A stretch of DNA of 8,151 nucleotides from Ruminococcus sp. (GCA_003488415.1 DNLQ01000095.1:1-8151), one strand, 5' to 3'; positions 1 to 5,986 are shown, counted from the stretch's first letter. Program-made: numbers and translations. Notes: a model not told the origin generated them from the letters alone.

Positions 1-294
1 CTGCACCAGTCCTATCGCCTGCTCCTTTGATACGCTGTCACGGAGGATAAGATAGAATCCCGTGCGGCATCCCATAGGTCCAACGTAGATAACACTGTCA
101 GAGAAACTGCTGTTGCGGGCATAGGTGGCAAACAGATGCTCAAAGGTGTGAAGAGCACCATTTGAAAGATAATCCCCTCCGTTGGGCTTTTTCATGCGGA
201 TATCATAGGTAACAGCGTCGCCGTCTATACGGGAGATGTACATTCCTTTTTCCAGCTTGTCATGGTCTACAGTAAAGCTCGCTATGGTCTTCAT
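1..294 (-). CDS. luxS: S-ribosylhomocysteine lyase LuxS (partial, C-terminus off the left edge)
   Basis: LuxS is a cytosolic metalloenzyme that cleaves S-ribosylhomocysteine to homocysteine and DPD, the precursor of autoinducer-2, as part of the activated methyl cycle. The 98 visible residues begin MKTIASFTVDHDKL. They contain the metal-binding HTFEH motif (His49, His53, with Glu52 matching the catalytic glutamate) and GPMGCRTG, where Cys76 matches the catalytic cysteine. Family members are about 155 residues long, so some 60 residues, including the third metal ligand (a cysteine), lie outside the window. The ATG at 294 is preceded by AAGGAG at a 7-base spacing, inside the end of the aminotransferase gene. 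Only 4 bases separate the two genes, so they are almost certainly cotranscribed and translationally coupled. The frame is open to position 1 with no damage. Identification is secure. Confidence 0.95.
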   Translation of the reverse strand, partial: MKTIASFTVDHDKLEKGMYISRIDGDAVTYDIRMKKPNGGDYLSNGALHTFEHLFATYARNSSFSDSVIYVGPMGCRTGFYLILRDSVSKEQAIGLVQ

Positions 295-298
295 ACTA

Positions 299-1465
299 TC
301 ACTCCTTCGGCATTTTCTTCCGTATATCATTAAGACGTTCAAGAGCGCTGTTGAGAGTCTCGTTCTTCTTGGCGTAATGGAACCTTATGTAGCGGTTCTC
401 AGGCTCCTTGAAGAAGCTGGAACCGGGTACAGCGCCTACTCCCACATACTCTGCCAGTTTCTCACAGAACACAAGGTCACTGCTGTAGCCGAACTCGGAG
501 ATATCCAGCAGTATATAGTATGCGCCCTGGGGAACTGTATGCTCAATACCTATGCGGTCAAGACCGCTGAGGAAGAGGTCACGTTTCTCGGTATACTTGT
601 CCTGGAGCCACTTGTAGTAATCATCACCGAAGCGGAGTCCCGTAACGGCAGCCTCCTGAAGCGGTGCGGCTGCTCCTACGGTAAGGAAGTCGTGTACCTT
701 CTTAACAGTATCTATAATATCCGGAGGTGCTATAACGTAGCCAAGACGCCAGCCTGTGATGGAATAGGTCTTTGAAAGGGACGAGCAGGAAATAGTTCTC
801 TCCCACATATCAGGCAGACTTGCAAAGTAGATGTGCTTGTGGGGAGCGTATACGATATGCTCGTAAACCTCATCAGTGATAACAAAGGTATCGTACTTCT
901 TTGCCAGACCTGCAATGATCTCCAGCTCCTCACGGGTGAACACCTTTCCGCAGGGATTGGAAGGATTGCAGAGTATCAGAGCCTTAGGATGCTGTCTGAA
1001 TGCTTCTTCCAGTACGTCGGCATCAAAGCTGAAGGCAGGCGGTATCAGCGGTACGTATATCGGCTCTGCACCGGAGAGTATGGTATCTGCTCCGTAGTTC
1101 TCATAGAACGGAGAAAAAACGATGACCTTGTCACCGGGATTGGTAACGGACATCATCGCCGCCATCATAGCCTCTGTACTTCCGCAGGTCACTACTATCT
1201 CGCCGTTGAGATCAATAGTGCGTCCCATAAGACGTGACTGTTTTTCCGCCAGTGCTTCACGGAAATTCTGTGCGCCCCAGGTTATGGAGTACTGATGGAA
1301 GTCCTCTCTTGTGACCTCTGCAAGGCGGTCAAGTATCTCCCTGGGCGGTTCAAAATCCGGGAATCCCTGGGAAAGATTGACTGCACCGTATTTATTTGAG
1401 ATCCTCGTCATGCGCCTGATGACGGAATCGGTAAAGGATGCTGTTCTGTTTGAAAGCTGTGGCAT
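299..1465 (-). CDS. PLP-dependent class I aminotransferase (aromatic/methionine-type)
   Basis: This is a fold-type I aminotransferase of 388 residues, full length for the family. Visible landmarks are NLSQGFPDF (30-38), NPSNPCGK (167-174, cofactor/substrate Asn170), TDEVYEH (197-203, Asp198 to the PLP ring nitrogen, Tyr201), the PLP lysine Lys232 in SLSKTYSITGWR, and Arg361 in YIRFHYAKK, which fits the substrate-carboxylate arginine. The overall pattern resembles YbdL/kynurenine-aminotransferase-like enzymes, many of which use methionine or aromatic amino acids. Specificity cannot be read from sequence. The ATG at 1465 follows GGAGG with 8 bases between. It is first in an operon with luxS, behind its own promoter and an attenuator-like leader. 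Two roles are plausible: transamination of methionine or its 2-oxoacid alongside LuxS, or the final amination of a 2-oxoacid made by the neighbouring oxidoreductase. The enzyme class is secure and the substrate is open. Confidence 0.9.
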   Translation of the reverse strand: MPQLSNRTASFTDSVIRRMTRISNKYGAVNLSQGFPDFEPPREILDRLAEVTREDFHQYSITWGAQNFREALAEKQSRLMGRTIDLNGEIVVTCGSTEAMMAAMMSVTNPGDKVIVFSPFYENYGADTILSGAEPIYVPLIPPAFSFDADVLEEAFRQHPKALILCNPSNPCGKVFTREELEIIAGLAKKYDTFVITDEVYEHIVYAPHKHIYFASLPDMWERTISCSSLSKTYSITGWRLGYVIAPPDIIDTVKKVHDFLTVGAAAPLQEAAVTGLRFGDDYYKWLQDKYTEKRDLFLSGLDRIGIEHTVPQGAYYILLDISEFGYSSDLVFCEKLAEYVGVGAVPGSSFFKEPENRYIRFHYAKKNETLNSALERLNDIRKKMPKE

Positions 1466-1481
1466 TTCTGTTGCCTCCGTT

Positions 1482-1523
1482 AAAAAAATCTATATGGTGT
1501 ACCGATGATCCGGTACACCATAT
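1482..1523 (-). terminator. Intrinsic terminator immediately upstream of the aminotransferase RBS
   Basis: On the minus strand a perfect 13-bp stem (ATATGGTGTACCG with CGGTACACCATAT) closes a 6-base GATCAT loop. After three bases it is followed by seven consecutive T residues (1488-1482). The GGAGG ribosome binding site lies only a few bases further on (1478-1474). No promoter can fit between the T-tract and the start codon, so transcripts for the aminotransferase and luxS must read through this structure or begin inside it. That is the arrangement of a transcription attenuator rather than an ordinary end-of-operon terminator. Confidence 0.82.
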
Positions 1524-1555
1524 TATATCATATAAGCGAAGCGTTATGATATAAT
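1522..1555 (-). repeat. 11-bp inverted repeat (middle leader hairpin)
   Basis: The arms ATTATATCATA (1522-1532) and TATGATATAAT (1545-1555) are perfectly complementary around a 12-base centre. The 1522-1523 end overlaps the outer two bases of the terminator stem, so the two helices would abut in RNA. The minus-strand arm also carries TGATATAAT, an extended -10 sequence almost identical to that of the upstream promoter. Confidence 0.7.
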
Positions 1556-1556
1556 C

Positions 1557-1604
1557 GCCCGATATGCAGGGAGCAGATCTGATGATCTGCGTATCTGCAA
1601 GGGC
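1557..1604 (-). repeat. Long imperfect inverted repeat (first leader hairpin)
   Basis: Three nested paired blocks (4, 5 and 7 bp) separated by small internal loops form a hairpin of about 48 nt. The innermost block is GCAGATC/GATCTGC around a 4-base loop. The sequence GATCATC at its tip recurs in the loop of the downstream terminator. It is GC-richer than the surroundings and has no T-tract, so it is not itself a terminator. Confidence 0.65.
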
Positions 1605-1610
1605 TTTTAG

Positions 1611-1645
1611 ATAAAAATATAATGAATGCTCTGCATTCATTATAT
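1611..1645 (-). terminator. Terminator hairpin at the end of the oxidoreductase-ligase transcription unit
   Basis: About 34 bases after the ligase stop codon, the minus strand has TATAATGAATGC paired perfectly with GCATTCATTATA around an AGA loop (1644-1618). One more A-T pair can be added outside, and TTTTTAT follows. This fits a factor-independent terminator for RNA arriving from paaK, although the stem is AT-rich. The upstream arm is also the -10 element of the next promoter, whose predicted start falls in the loop, so RNA from that promoter lacks the 5' arm and escapes the terminator. A palindromic repressor operator is an alternative reading. Confidence 0.65.
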
Positions 1646-1667
1646 CATATTCTTAATACTGAGTCAA
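1639..1667 (-). promoter_or_regulatory. Sigma-A-type promoter for the aminotransferase-luxS operon
   Basis: TTGACT (1667-1662), a 17-base spacer and TATAAT (1644-1639) make a near-perfect housekeeping promoter, strengthened by an extended -10 (TGATATAAT). The predicted start is the A at about 1632. The -35 lies just after the paaK stop codon and the -10 forms the 5' arm of the paaK terminator. Confidence 0.82.
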
Positions 1668-1678
1668 TGCGGCAGAGA

Positions 1679-3019
1679 TCAGATAGAGTAGTCAATATTT
1701 CTCTCGTCGATAACTCTTCTTGACTTATGCTCTGAACGTGTATCGAGTCCGCCGTCAGGATGAACGACAACTCTTGCAGGCTTAACACCGATACGAGCCT
1801 TCAGTGCTGCGGATACCTCTGCTGCAACTGTCTCATCGTCCTTGGGGTTGTCAGCGTTCTTTTCTATTTCAACTGCATACTTGCTGGTGAAGTCCTGCTC
1901 AAAGATGCGGATAAGGTACTCACCTGTGATCCCGCTCTGCTCACGGATAACAGCCTCGATGTCGCTGGGGAATACATTTACTGCGGAAACGATGAACATA
2001 TCGTCCTTTCTGCCGAGGATGCTTATTCTGCCGTGAGTACGTCCGCAGCGGCACTTTGTCTGGTCGATGCGTCCTATATCGCCGGTCTTGAAACGGATGA
2101 GAGGTCTTGCGTGCTTACGGAGAGTGGTGAATACCAGCTCACCAGTCTGACCGGGTTCAAGTACCTCGCCTGTATGTATATCAACAGTCTCAACGAGGAT
2201 ATGGTTCTCAGCGATGTGGAGTCCGTCGTGGTATTCGCACTGTGCAGCGCAGGCTCCGAAGATATCGGACAGACCGTAGAAGTCATAAACCTCAGCTCCC
2301 CAGATCTCCTCGATAGCCTTACGTGTTGCGTCGATAGAGCCGCCAAGCTCTCCTGCAACGATGATCTTCTTGATGTTGAAGTCCTTCTTCGGATCATAGC
2401 CTGCCTTTACTGCCTTTTCACCGAGCTGCCATGCGTAGGAGGGTGAAGTCCAGATGATGGTAGGCTTGTAGGTCTTGAGTATGAAGAGAAGTCTCTCGCT
2501 GGGGAGAGTACCGCCCCAGATACATAATGCTCCCAGGTTCTGAGCGCCGATAACGTCAGGGCCTCCAACGTAGAGGGAGAAGTTGAGAGCGTGAACATAG
2601 CGGTCATTCGGTCTCATTCCCACCTGCCAGAACCAGCGGCTCTCTGTCTCCTGGAACTCATCGAAGTCCTTCTTGGTGAAGGGGCTCATTGTAGGTACTC
2701 CTGTCGAACCGGAGGAAGTGGAGATGAATACTACATCCTCCTCGGGTACTGCTGCAAGCTCACCCAGGAATGAACCAACGCCCTGAGTATCACGCTGAGT
2801 CTTCTTGTTGATGAAGGGGAACTTCTGAATGTCCTTCAGAGTCTTGATATCCTCGGGCTTTACGCCTGCTTCATCGAAGGAGCGCTTGTAGTAAGGAGCG
2901 TTGTCATATGCGAACTTAACGATCTCATTGAGATCCTCAAGCTGTCTCTTTTCCAGTTCCTCACGGGGAAGAGTCTCAAGCTCTTCATCCCAGTATTTAT
3001 TGTTTACATCTCTGCTCAT
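1679..3019 (-). CDS. paaK: Phenylacetate-CoA ligase family AMP-forming acyl-CoA synthetase
   Basis: The 446-residue protein belongs to the adenylate-forming PaaK family, which activates phenylacetate (or related aryl or acyl acids) with ATP and CoA to give the CoA thioester, AMP and pyrophosphate. Landmarks are the P-loop STSSGSTGVP (100-109), YDFYGLSD (245-252), KTGDIGRI (311-318), the family CRCGRT cluster (323-328), GRKDDM with VNVFPSDIE (336-355), and a C-terminal RSEHKSRRV block whose Lys432 fits the catalytic lysine. I chose the ATG at 3019 because GGAGG lies 8 bases upstream. An in-frame ATG at 3049 would add 10 residues but has no binding site. The gene has its own promoter, matched to that of the oxidoreductase operon upstream, which ties the two functionally. 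The likely job is supplying an acyl-CoA for reductive carboxylation. Whether the acid is phenylacetate, another aryl acid or a branched-chain acid cannot be told from sequence. Confidence 0.9.
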   Translation of the reverse strand: MSRDVNNKYWDEELETLPREELEKRQLEDLNEIVKFAYDNAPYYKRSFDEAGVKPEDIKTLKDIQKFPFINKKTQRDTQGVGSFLGELAAVPEEDVVFISTSSGSTGVPTMSPFTKKDFDEFQETESRWFWQVGMRPNDRYVHALNFSLYVGGPDVIGAQNLGALCIWGGTLPSERLLFILKTYKPTIIWTSPSYAWQLGEKAVKAGYDPKKDFNIKKIIVAGELGGSIDATRKAIEEIWGAEVYDFYGLSDIFGACAAQCEYHDGLHIAENHILVETVDIHTGEVLEPGQTGELVFTTLRKHARPLIRFKTGDIGRIDQTKCRCGRTHGRISILGRKDDMFIVSAVNVFPSDIEAVIREQSGITGEYLIRIFEQDFTSKYAVEIEKNADNPKDDETVAAEVSAALKARIGVKPARVVVHPDGGLDTRSEHKSRRVIDERNIDYSI

Positions 3020-3068
3020 TGTTTTATCCTCCATATTCATAGTTTTCATATTTATTTGGTATGTTTAT

Positions 3069-3098
3069 ATTATACACCGCTTCTTGTTATTTGTCCAA
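3069..3098 (-). promoter_or_regulatory. Promoter of the PaaK-family ligase gene
   Basis: TTGGAC (3098-3093), an 18-base spacer and a perfect TATAAT (3074-3069) predict a start at the A at 3062, about 43 nt before the ligase ATG. The -35 is part of a GGTATTGGAC block (3102-3093) that is identical in the oxidoreductase promoter. The suboptimal -35 and 18-base spacer suit an activator-dependent promoter. Confidence 0.8.
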
Positions 3099-3117
3099 TA
3101 CCATAGTTTTATGATAG

Positions 3118-3138
3118 GTTATAGGCTAAGTCTATAAC
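3118..3138 (-). promoter_or_regulatory. LysR-type operator upstream of paaK
   Basis: GTTATAG-N7-CTATAAC is a perfect 7-bp inverted repeat containing the T-N11-A core typical of LysR-family recognition sites. Its centre (3128) is 66 bases upstream of the predicted start, the usual place for the high-affinity LysR recognition site. The right arm overlaps the stop codon and last codons of the oxidoreductase beta gene. No LysR-type gene is in the window. The family assignment is inferred from motif and position. Confidence 0.65.
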
Positions 3139-4025
3139 TGAAAGTTCTTATTTATATACTCCCATTTCTTATCACGGGATGCAGTTATGATGCTGATATC
3201 CTCATCAGAAAGATGCTTGAAGCGTCCCTGTTTTTTCAGATATGCTTCAATGCTTGTGAACTCCCGGGGCTTACGGTTGAGTCTGAACTCTCCGTTCTCA
3301 TACTCCGCAAGATACCAGAGTCCGCAGTCAACGACTTCCTTTGCGATCTCAACTGTCTCGTCGGGAGCCACTCCCCAGCCGGTGGGACATGGTGCGATAA
3401 CATGGATATACTTTGTACCCTGTATCTGCGAAGCCTTCCGAACCTTGGCGATGAAGTCAGGAAGATAGCCCACGCTTGCTGTTGCGGCATAGGGAATATC
3501 ATGTGCCGCAGCTATCTCGAACATATTCTTCTTCGGACGGATATTTCCGTGGATATTTGCTCCTGCCGGAGTAGTAGTGGTCTTTGCGCCGAAGGGAGTC
3601 AGTCCGCTTTTCTGTATTCCTGTATTCATGTAGGCTTCATTGTCGTAGCATATATAGATGATGTTATCGTTGCGGTCTATAGCTCCGGAAAGAGCCTGAA
3701 TGCCAATGTCAGCAGTACCGCCGTCTCCTGCGAAACCCACCGCAGTGAAGTCCTTGTATCCCCTTGCACGGAGTCCTGCTTCAACACCTGTCAGCATGGA
3801 GGCTGTACCTGCAAAGGTGGATATAATGGAGTTATTTGAGAAACAGAGCTGAGGGAAATTGAATCCGACTGCCGACATACATCCTGCCGGAAGCACTGAA
3901 ACAGCATTCTGTCCCAGCACCTTCAGAGCTGCCCGGACTGCAAGACTTCCGCCGCAGCCTGCACAGGCTTTGTGTCCGTAGAAAAATTCCTCACGGGAAA
4001 TGCTTTCCGCTGTCTTATTTGCCAT
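3132..4025 (-). CDS. porB: 2-oxoacid:ferredoxin oxidoreductase, beta subunit (TPP-binding; PorB/VorB type)
   Basis: This 297-residue subunit binds thiamine pyrophosphate and the proximal [4Fe-4S] cluster of a four-subunit pyruvate/2-ketoisovalerate:ferredoxin oxidoreductase. The TPP motif is GDGGTADIG (101-109 region) followed by YDNEAYMNTG (127-136). Cluster cysteines are Cys21, Cys24 and Cys49, whose spacing equals that of the three corresponding cysteines of one-chain pyruvate:ferredoxin oxidoreductase as I recall it, with Cys213 as the likely fourth. The ATG at 4025 overlaps the end of the alpha gene by 11 bases and is preceded by AGGAGG at 8 bases. The complex interconverts a 2-oxoacid plus CoA with acyl-CoA, CO2 and reduced ferredoxin. 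The symbol denotes the family. The operon context suggests a substrate other than pyruvate, such as phenylpyruvate or a branched-chain oxoacid. Confidence 0.9.
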   Translation of the reverse strand: MANKTAESISREEFFYGHKACAGCGGSLAVRAALKVLGQNAVSVLPAGCMSAVGFNFPQLCFSNNSIISTFAGTASMLTGVEAGLRARGYKDFTAVGFAGDGGTADIGIQALSGAIDRNDNIIYICYDNEAYMNTGIQKSGLTPFGAKTTTTPAGANIHGNIRPKKNMFEIAAAHDIPYAATASVGYLPDFIAKVRKASQIQGTKYIHVIAPCPTGWGVAPDETVEIAKEVVDCGLWYLAEYENGEFRLNRKPREFTSIEAYLKKQGRFKHLSDEDISIITASRDKKWEYINKNFQL

Positions 4026-5184
4026 TTCCCTCGCCTCCTATTCCGATGAAATTAACACTGTCAGTGCCATTTGCAATGTCACTGTATATCTTCTCAATAT
4101 CAGCAGCAGAAATATTGCGTCCTCCGAGTCCGCCGATGAAATTATAGCCCTTCACTTCGACTACTGCCTTTTTAAGAGCGGAATTCACGTTAGTGAAAAC
4201 CGTACCCTCATTGCCGAAGCTGATATCCTTTTCAAGTACCGCATAGGACTTTACATTGCGCAGAGCGTCAGCTATCTCCTTGTTCGGGAACGGACGCATA
4301 TAGCGTATACGCACAACTCCTGCCCGTACACCTTCTTCACGGAGCTTATCCGCAGTCTCACGGCAGAGACCTGCGATGCTTCCGAGAGTCACTATGATAT
4401 AGTCGGCATCATCTGTGCGGTAGTTCTCTGTAAGTCCGGAGTACTTCCTGCCGAATATCTCAGCAAACTCCTTCTCGGTCTCATTGATCACCTTTCTTGC
4501 AGCAAGTACGCCTTCATGTTCCTTGTACTTGAATATGTAGTTGGTGTCGGGACCTGCGGAGAATGCCATATTCTTCGGGGACTCCAGATCTATGCGGTTA
4601 TCAGTCTCATACGGCGGCAGGAACCTGTCAGCCTGCTCACGGTCGGGAATATCCACCGTTTCATATGTATGGGTAAGAATGAATCCGTCAAGGTTTGCCA
4701 TAAACGGTGTGGATACATCCTTGTTCTCAGCGATCCTGTAACTCATCAGCGCAAGGTCGAGAGCCTCCTGTGCATTCTCGGCGTAAGCCTGTATCCAGCC
4801 GCTGTCAAGCTGTGAAAGGCTGTCACGCTGATCCCCGTAGATATTCCACGGGAGAGCAGTAGAACGGTCGGCATTCATCATTACTATGGGGAAGCGTCCG
4901 CCCGAAGCATAATAGAGACATTCAGCCATGTAGAGAAGTCCCTGTGATGAAGTGGCTGTGAAGGCTCTGGCTCCTGCTGCACTTGCTCCGATAGCACATG
5001 ACATAGCAGAATGCTCGGACTCTACGTGAACGTATTCAGCGGAAAGGCTGCCGTCCTCCACCATTTCCGAAAGACGCTCCACCACGATAGTCTGGGGAGT
5101 TATGGGGTAGGCTGATATTACCTGGGGACGTGCAAGGCGTATGCCCTCTGCAAAGGCTTCGTTGCCTGATAAAAACTTCTTCAT
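4015..5184 (-). CDS. porA: 2-oxoacid:ferredoxin oxidoreductase, alpha subunit (PorA/VorA type)
   Basis: The 389-residue alpha subunit carries the pyrimidine-binding domain that completes the TPP site with the beta subunit. The N-terminal half shows GNEAFAEG (7-14), AYPITPQT (25-32), HVESEHSAM (53-61) and TATSSQGL (76-83), all hallmarks of the family. PWNIYGDQRDS (112-122) and NLDGFILTHTYE (164-175) follow. The C-terminal domain (about 256-350) contains RIRYMRPFP (292-300) and ends with a glycine-rich GGLGGRNIS segment. Length is normal for the four-subunit type. The ATG at 5184 overlaps the delta stop codon in an ATGA, with GGAGG about 10 bases upstream. The alpha subunit normally shapes substrate choice, but I cannot distinguish pyruvate, branched-chain or aryl oxoacids by eye. 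Confidence 0.92.
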   Translation of the reverse strand: MKKFLSGNEAFAEGIRLARPQVISAYPITPQTIVVERLSEMVEDGSLSAEYVHVESEHSAMSCAIGASAAGARAFTATSSQGLLYMAECLYYASGGRFPIVMMNADRSTALPWNIYGDQRDSLSQLDSGWIQAYAENAQEALDLALMSYRIAENKDVSTPFMANLDGFILTHTYETVDIPDREQADRFLPPYETDNRIDLESPKNMAFSAGPDTNYIFKYKEHEGVLAARKVINETEKEFAEIFGRKYSGLTENYRTDDADYIIVTLGSIAGLCRETADKLREEGVRAGVVRIRYMRPFPNKEIADALRNVKSYAVLEKDISFGNEGTVFTNVNSALKKAVVEVKGYNFIGGLGGRNISAADIEKIYSDIANGTDSVNFIGIGGEGNGK

Positions 5185-5474
5185 TTGCGCTCAGCCTCCA
5201 TTCCTATAGCTTCGATCTTACATATCTTAGCGCATATGCCGCAGCCCTTGCAGAAGTCATAGTCGATGACCGCTTTGCCGTCCCTGACAGAGATTACTCC
5301 GTCCGGACAGTAGAGATAACACTGCTCACAGCCTACACATTTTTCACTGCTTATAACAGGTCTCACACTTCTCCAGCCGCTGTTGACAGTTGTGAGATAG
5401 CCTGCTTCAAAGGACGTATTCTCCGGAACTTCATCAAAAGTGAAGCTCTTTTTTTCTCTTACATAAGGTCTCAC
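5181..5474 (-). CDS. porD: 2-oxoacid:ferredoxin oxidoreductase, delta subunit (2[4Fe-4S] ferredoxin-like)
   Basis: This 97-residue electron-transfer subunit relays electrons between the catalytic beta subunit and external ferredoxin. An N-terminal arm of about 45 residues with the PorD-type SGWRSVRPV segment leads into two [4Fe-4S] motifs: Cys46/49/52/56 (CVGCEQCYLYCP) and Cys75/78/81/85 (CKGCGICAKIC). The second motif lacks the proline that usually follows the last cysteine, having lysine there, which is tolerated in this family. The start codon is GTG (5474-5472), which overlaps the gamma stop codon as GTGA. An excellent AGGAGG lies 7 bases upstream, so this start is well supported and the gene is translationally coupled to gamma. 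It also overlaps the alpha start by 4 bases. Confidence 0.92.
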   Translation of the reverse strand: MRPYVREKKSFTFDEVPENTSFEAGYLTTVNSGWRSVRPVISSEKCVGCEQCYLYCPDGVISVRDGKAVIDYDFCKGCGICAKICKIEAIGMEAERK

Positions 5475-5986
5475 TCTGCCACCTCCTGCACCGCTCTGAG
5501 AAGCGCATTAATATTGCGTTCCTGTATCTTCTGGGGCATATAGCCTTTTATCGCCTTGACTGCATCGTCTGCACTGACAACTCCTGAAAGCCCCACAAGA
5601 AGCCCCAGCATCACGGTATTGACAGTAGGCAGCCTGAACTGAGCTGATACTCCCGCAGCATCAAAGGTAAGGACTCCGTCAATTTCCTTTTTTGAATCCG
5701 CTATTATCCTCCCGTCCTCCTTCAGCAGTTCACGAAGCTGAGGACTGTACAGGGTATCGTCCAGAATAACGATAAAGTCCGCCTTTTCGGTCTGACTTCT
5801 GTCGGCTACAGGTTTCGTATCCAGCTTTGTGAAAGCCCTTACCGGCGCACCTCTGCGCTCAGGGCCAAATGACGGAAAGGCAAGTGCGTACTTTTCATCT
5901 TCATCTATGGTGTAAGCTGCTCCCAGCAGCTTGGCAGCAGTAAAGGCACCCTGACCGCCCCTGCCGAGCCAGATTATCTCTTTCAT
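5471..5986 (-). CDS. porC: 2-oxoacid:ferredoxin oxidoreductase, gamma subunit (PorC/VorC type)
   Basis: The 171-residue gamma subunit is the first gene of the four-gene oxidoreductase operon. It begins MKEIIWLGRGGQGAFTAAK, the glycine-rich GRGGQG signature (8-13) of this family. It continues with the conserved PSFGPERRGAPV (38-49), which in related enzymes contributes to CoA binding, and NTVMLG (123-128). The length fits. I chose the ATG at 5986 because AGGAG lies 7 bases upstream and the predicted transcription start is at about 6011. The frame stays open to an ATG at 6037, but that lies upstream of the transcription start and its extra residues are not family-like. Gene order gamma-delta-alpha-beta is the classic order of archaeal and anaerobic bacterial four-subunit enzymes. 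Confidence 0.92.
   Translation of the reverse strand: MKEIIWLGRGGQGAFTAAKLLGAAYTIDEDEKYALAFPSFGPERRGAPVRAFTKLDTKPVADRSQTEKADFIVILDDTLYSPQLRELLKEDGRIIADSKKEIDGVLTFDAAGVSAQFRLPTVNTVMLGLLVGLSGVVSADDAVKAIKGYMPQKIQERNINALLRAVQEVAE

Larger units (their letters stand above)
1466..1632 (-). promoter_or_regulatory. Structured 5' leader of the aminotransferase-luxS operon (attenuator candidate)
   Basis: From the predicted start at about 1632 the transcript runs about 167 nt before the aminotransferase ATG. It holds three consecutive hairpins. The first (1604-1557) pairs GCCC/GGGC, TGCAG/CTGCA and GCAGATC/GATCTGC around a 4-base loop. The second (1555-1522) is a perfect 11-bp AT-rich stem, ATTATATCATA/TATGATATAAT, with a 12-base GC-richer apex. 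The third is an intrinsic terminator (separate entry). No leader peptide is visible: the only ATG-led frame before the terminator is two codons long. I could not match it to the T-box, SAM-I or other riboswitch consensuses I know, and I see no clear antiterminator pairing. A terminator placed between promoter and ribosome binding site implies regulated readthrough, but the signal and mechanism are unknown. Confidence 0.65.

Noticed and set aside
1595..1623. Plus-strand promoter using the TATAAT in the other arm of the palindrome (1618-1623)
   Set aside because: The matching -35 (CTGCAA at 17 bases) is poor and it would only make RNA antisense to paaK. The TATAAT is explained by the symmetry of the terminator.
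1482..1632. T-box leader, prompted by GGTGTACCG in the terminator arm, which loosely resembles the T-box core GGTGGNACCG
   Set aside because: The core is one base short, the leader is short for a T-box, and I see no specifier stem I or alternative antiterminator helix. A covariance search would settle it.
1466..1632. SAM-I (S-box) riboswitch, expected because of the luxS operon
   Set aside because: The conserved S-box blocks (the GAG-GG-GAGGGA and GCAACC segments) are absent.
3020..3049. Upstream ATG at 3049 for the PaaK-family ligase
   Set aside because: No ribosome binding site precedes it, whereas GGAGG stands 8 bases before the ATG at 3019. The extra residues in fact encode that binding site.
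4000..4815. Long plus-strand frame (271 codons) opposite the alpha subunit, and similar ones at 7249-8022, 1760-2446, 3213-3839 and 236-775
   Set aside because: They lie antisense to strongly recognisable genes, have no ribosome binding sites that I can see and encode cysteine- and leucine-rich sequence with no family features. They are shadows of the coding bias on the minus strand.
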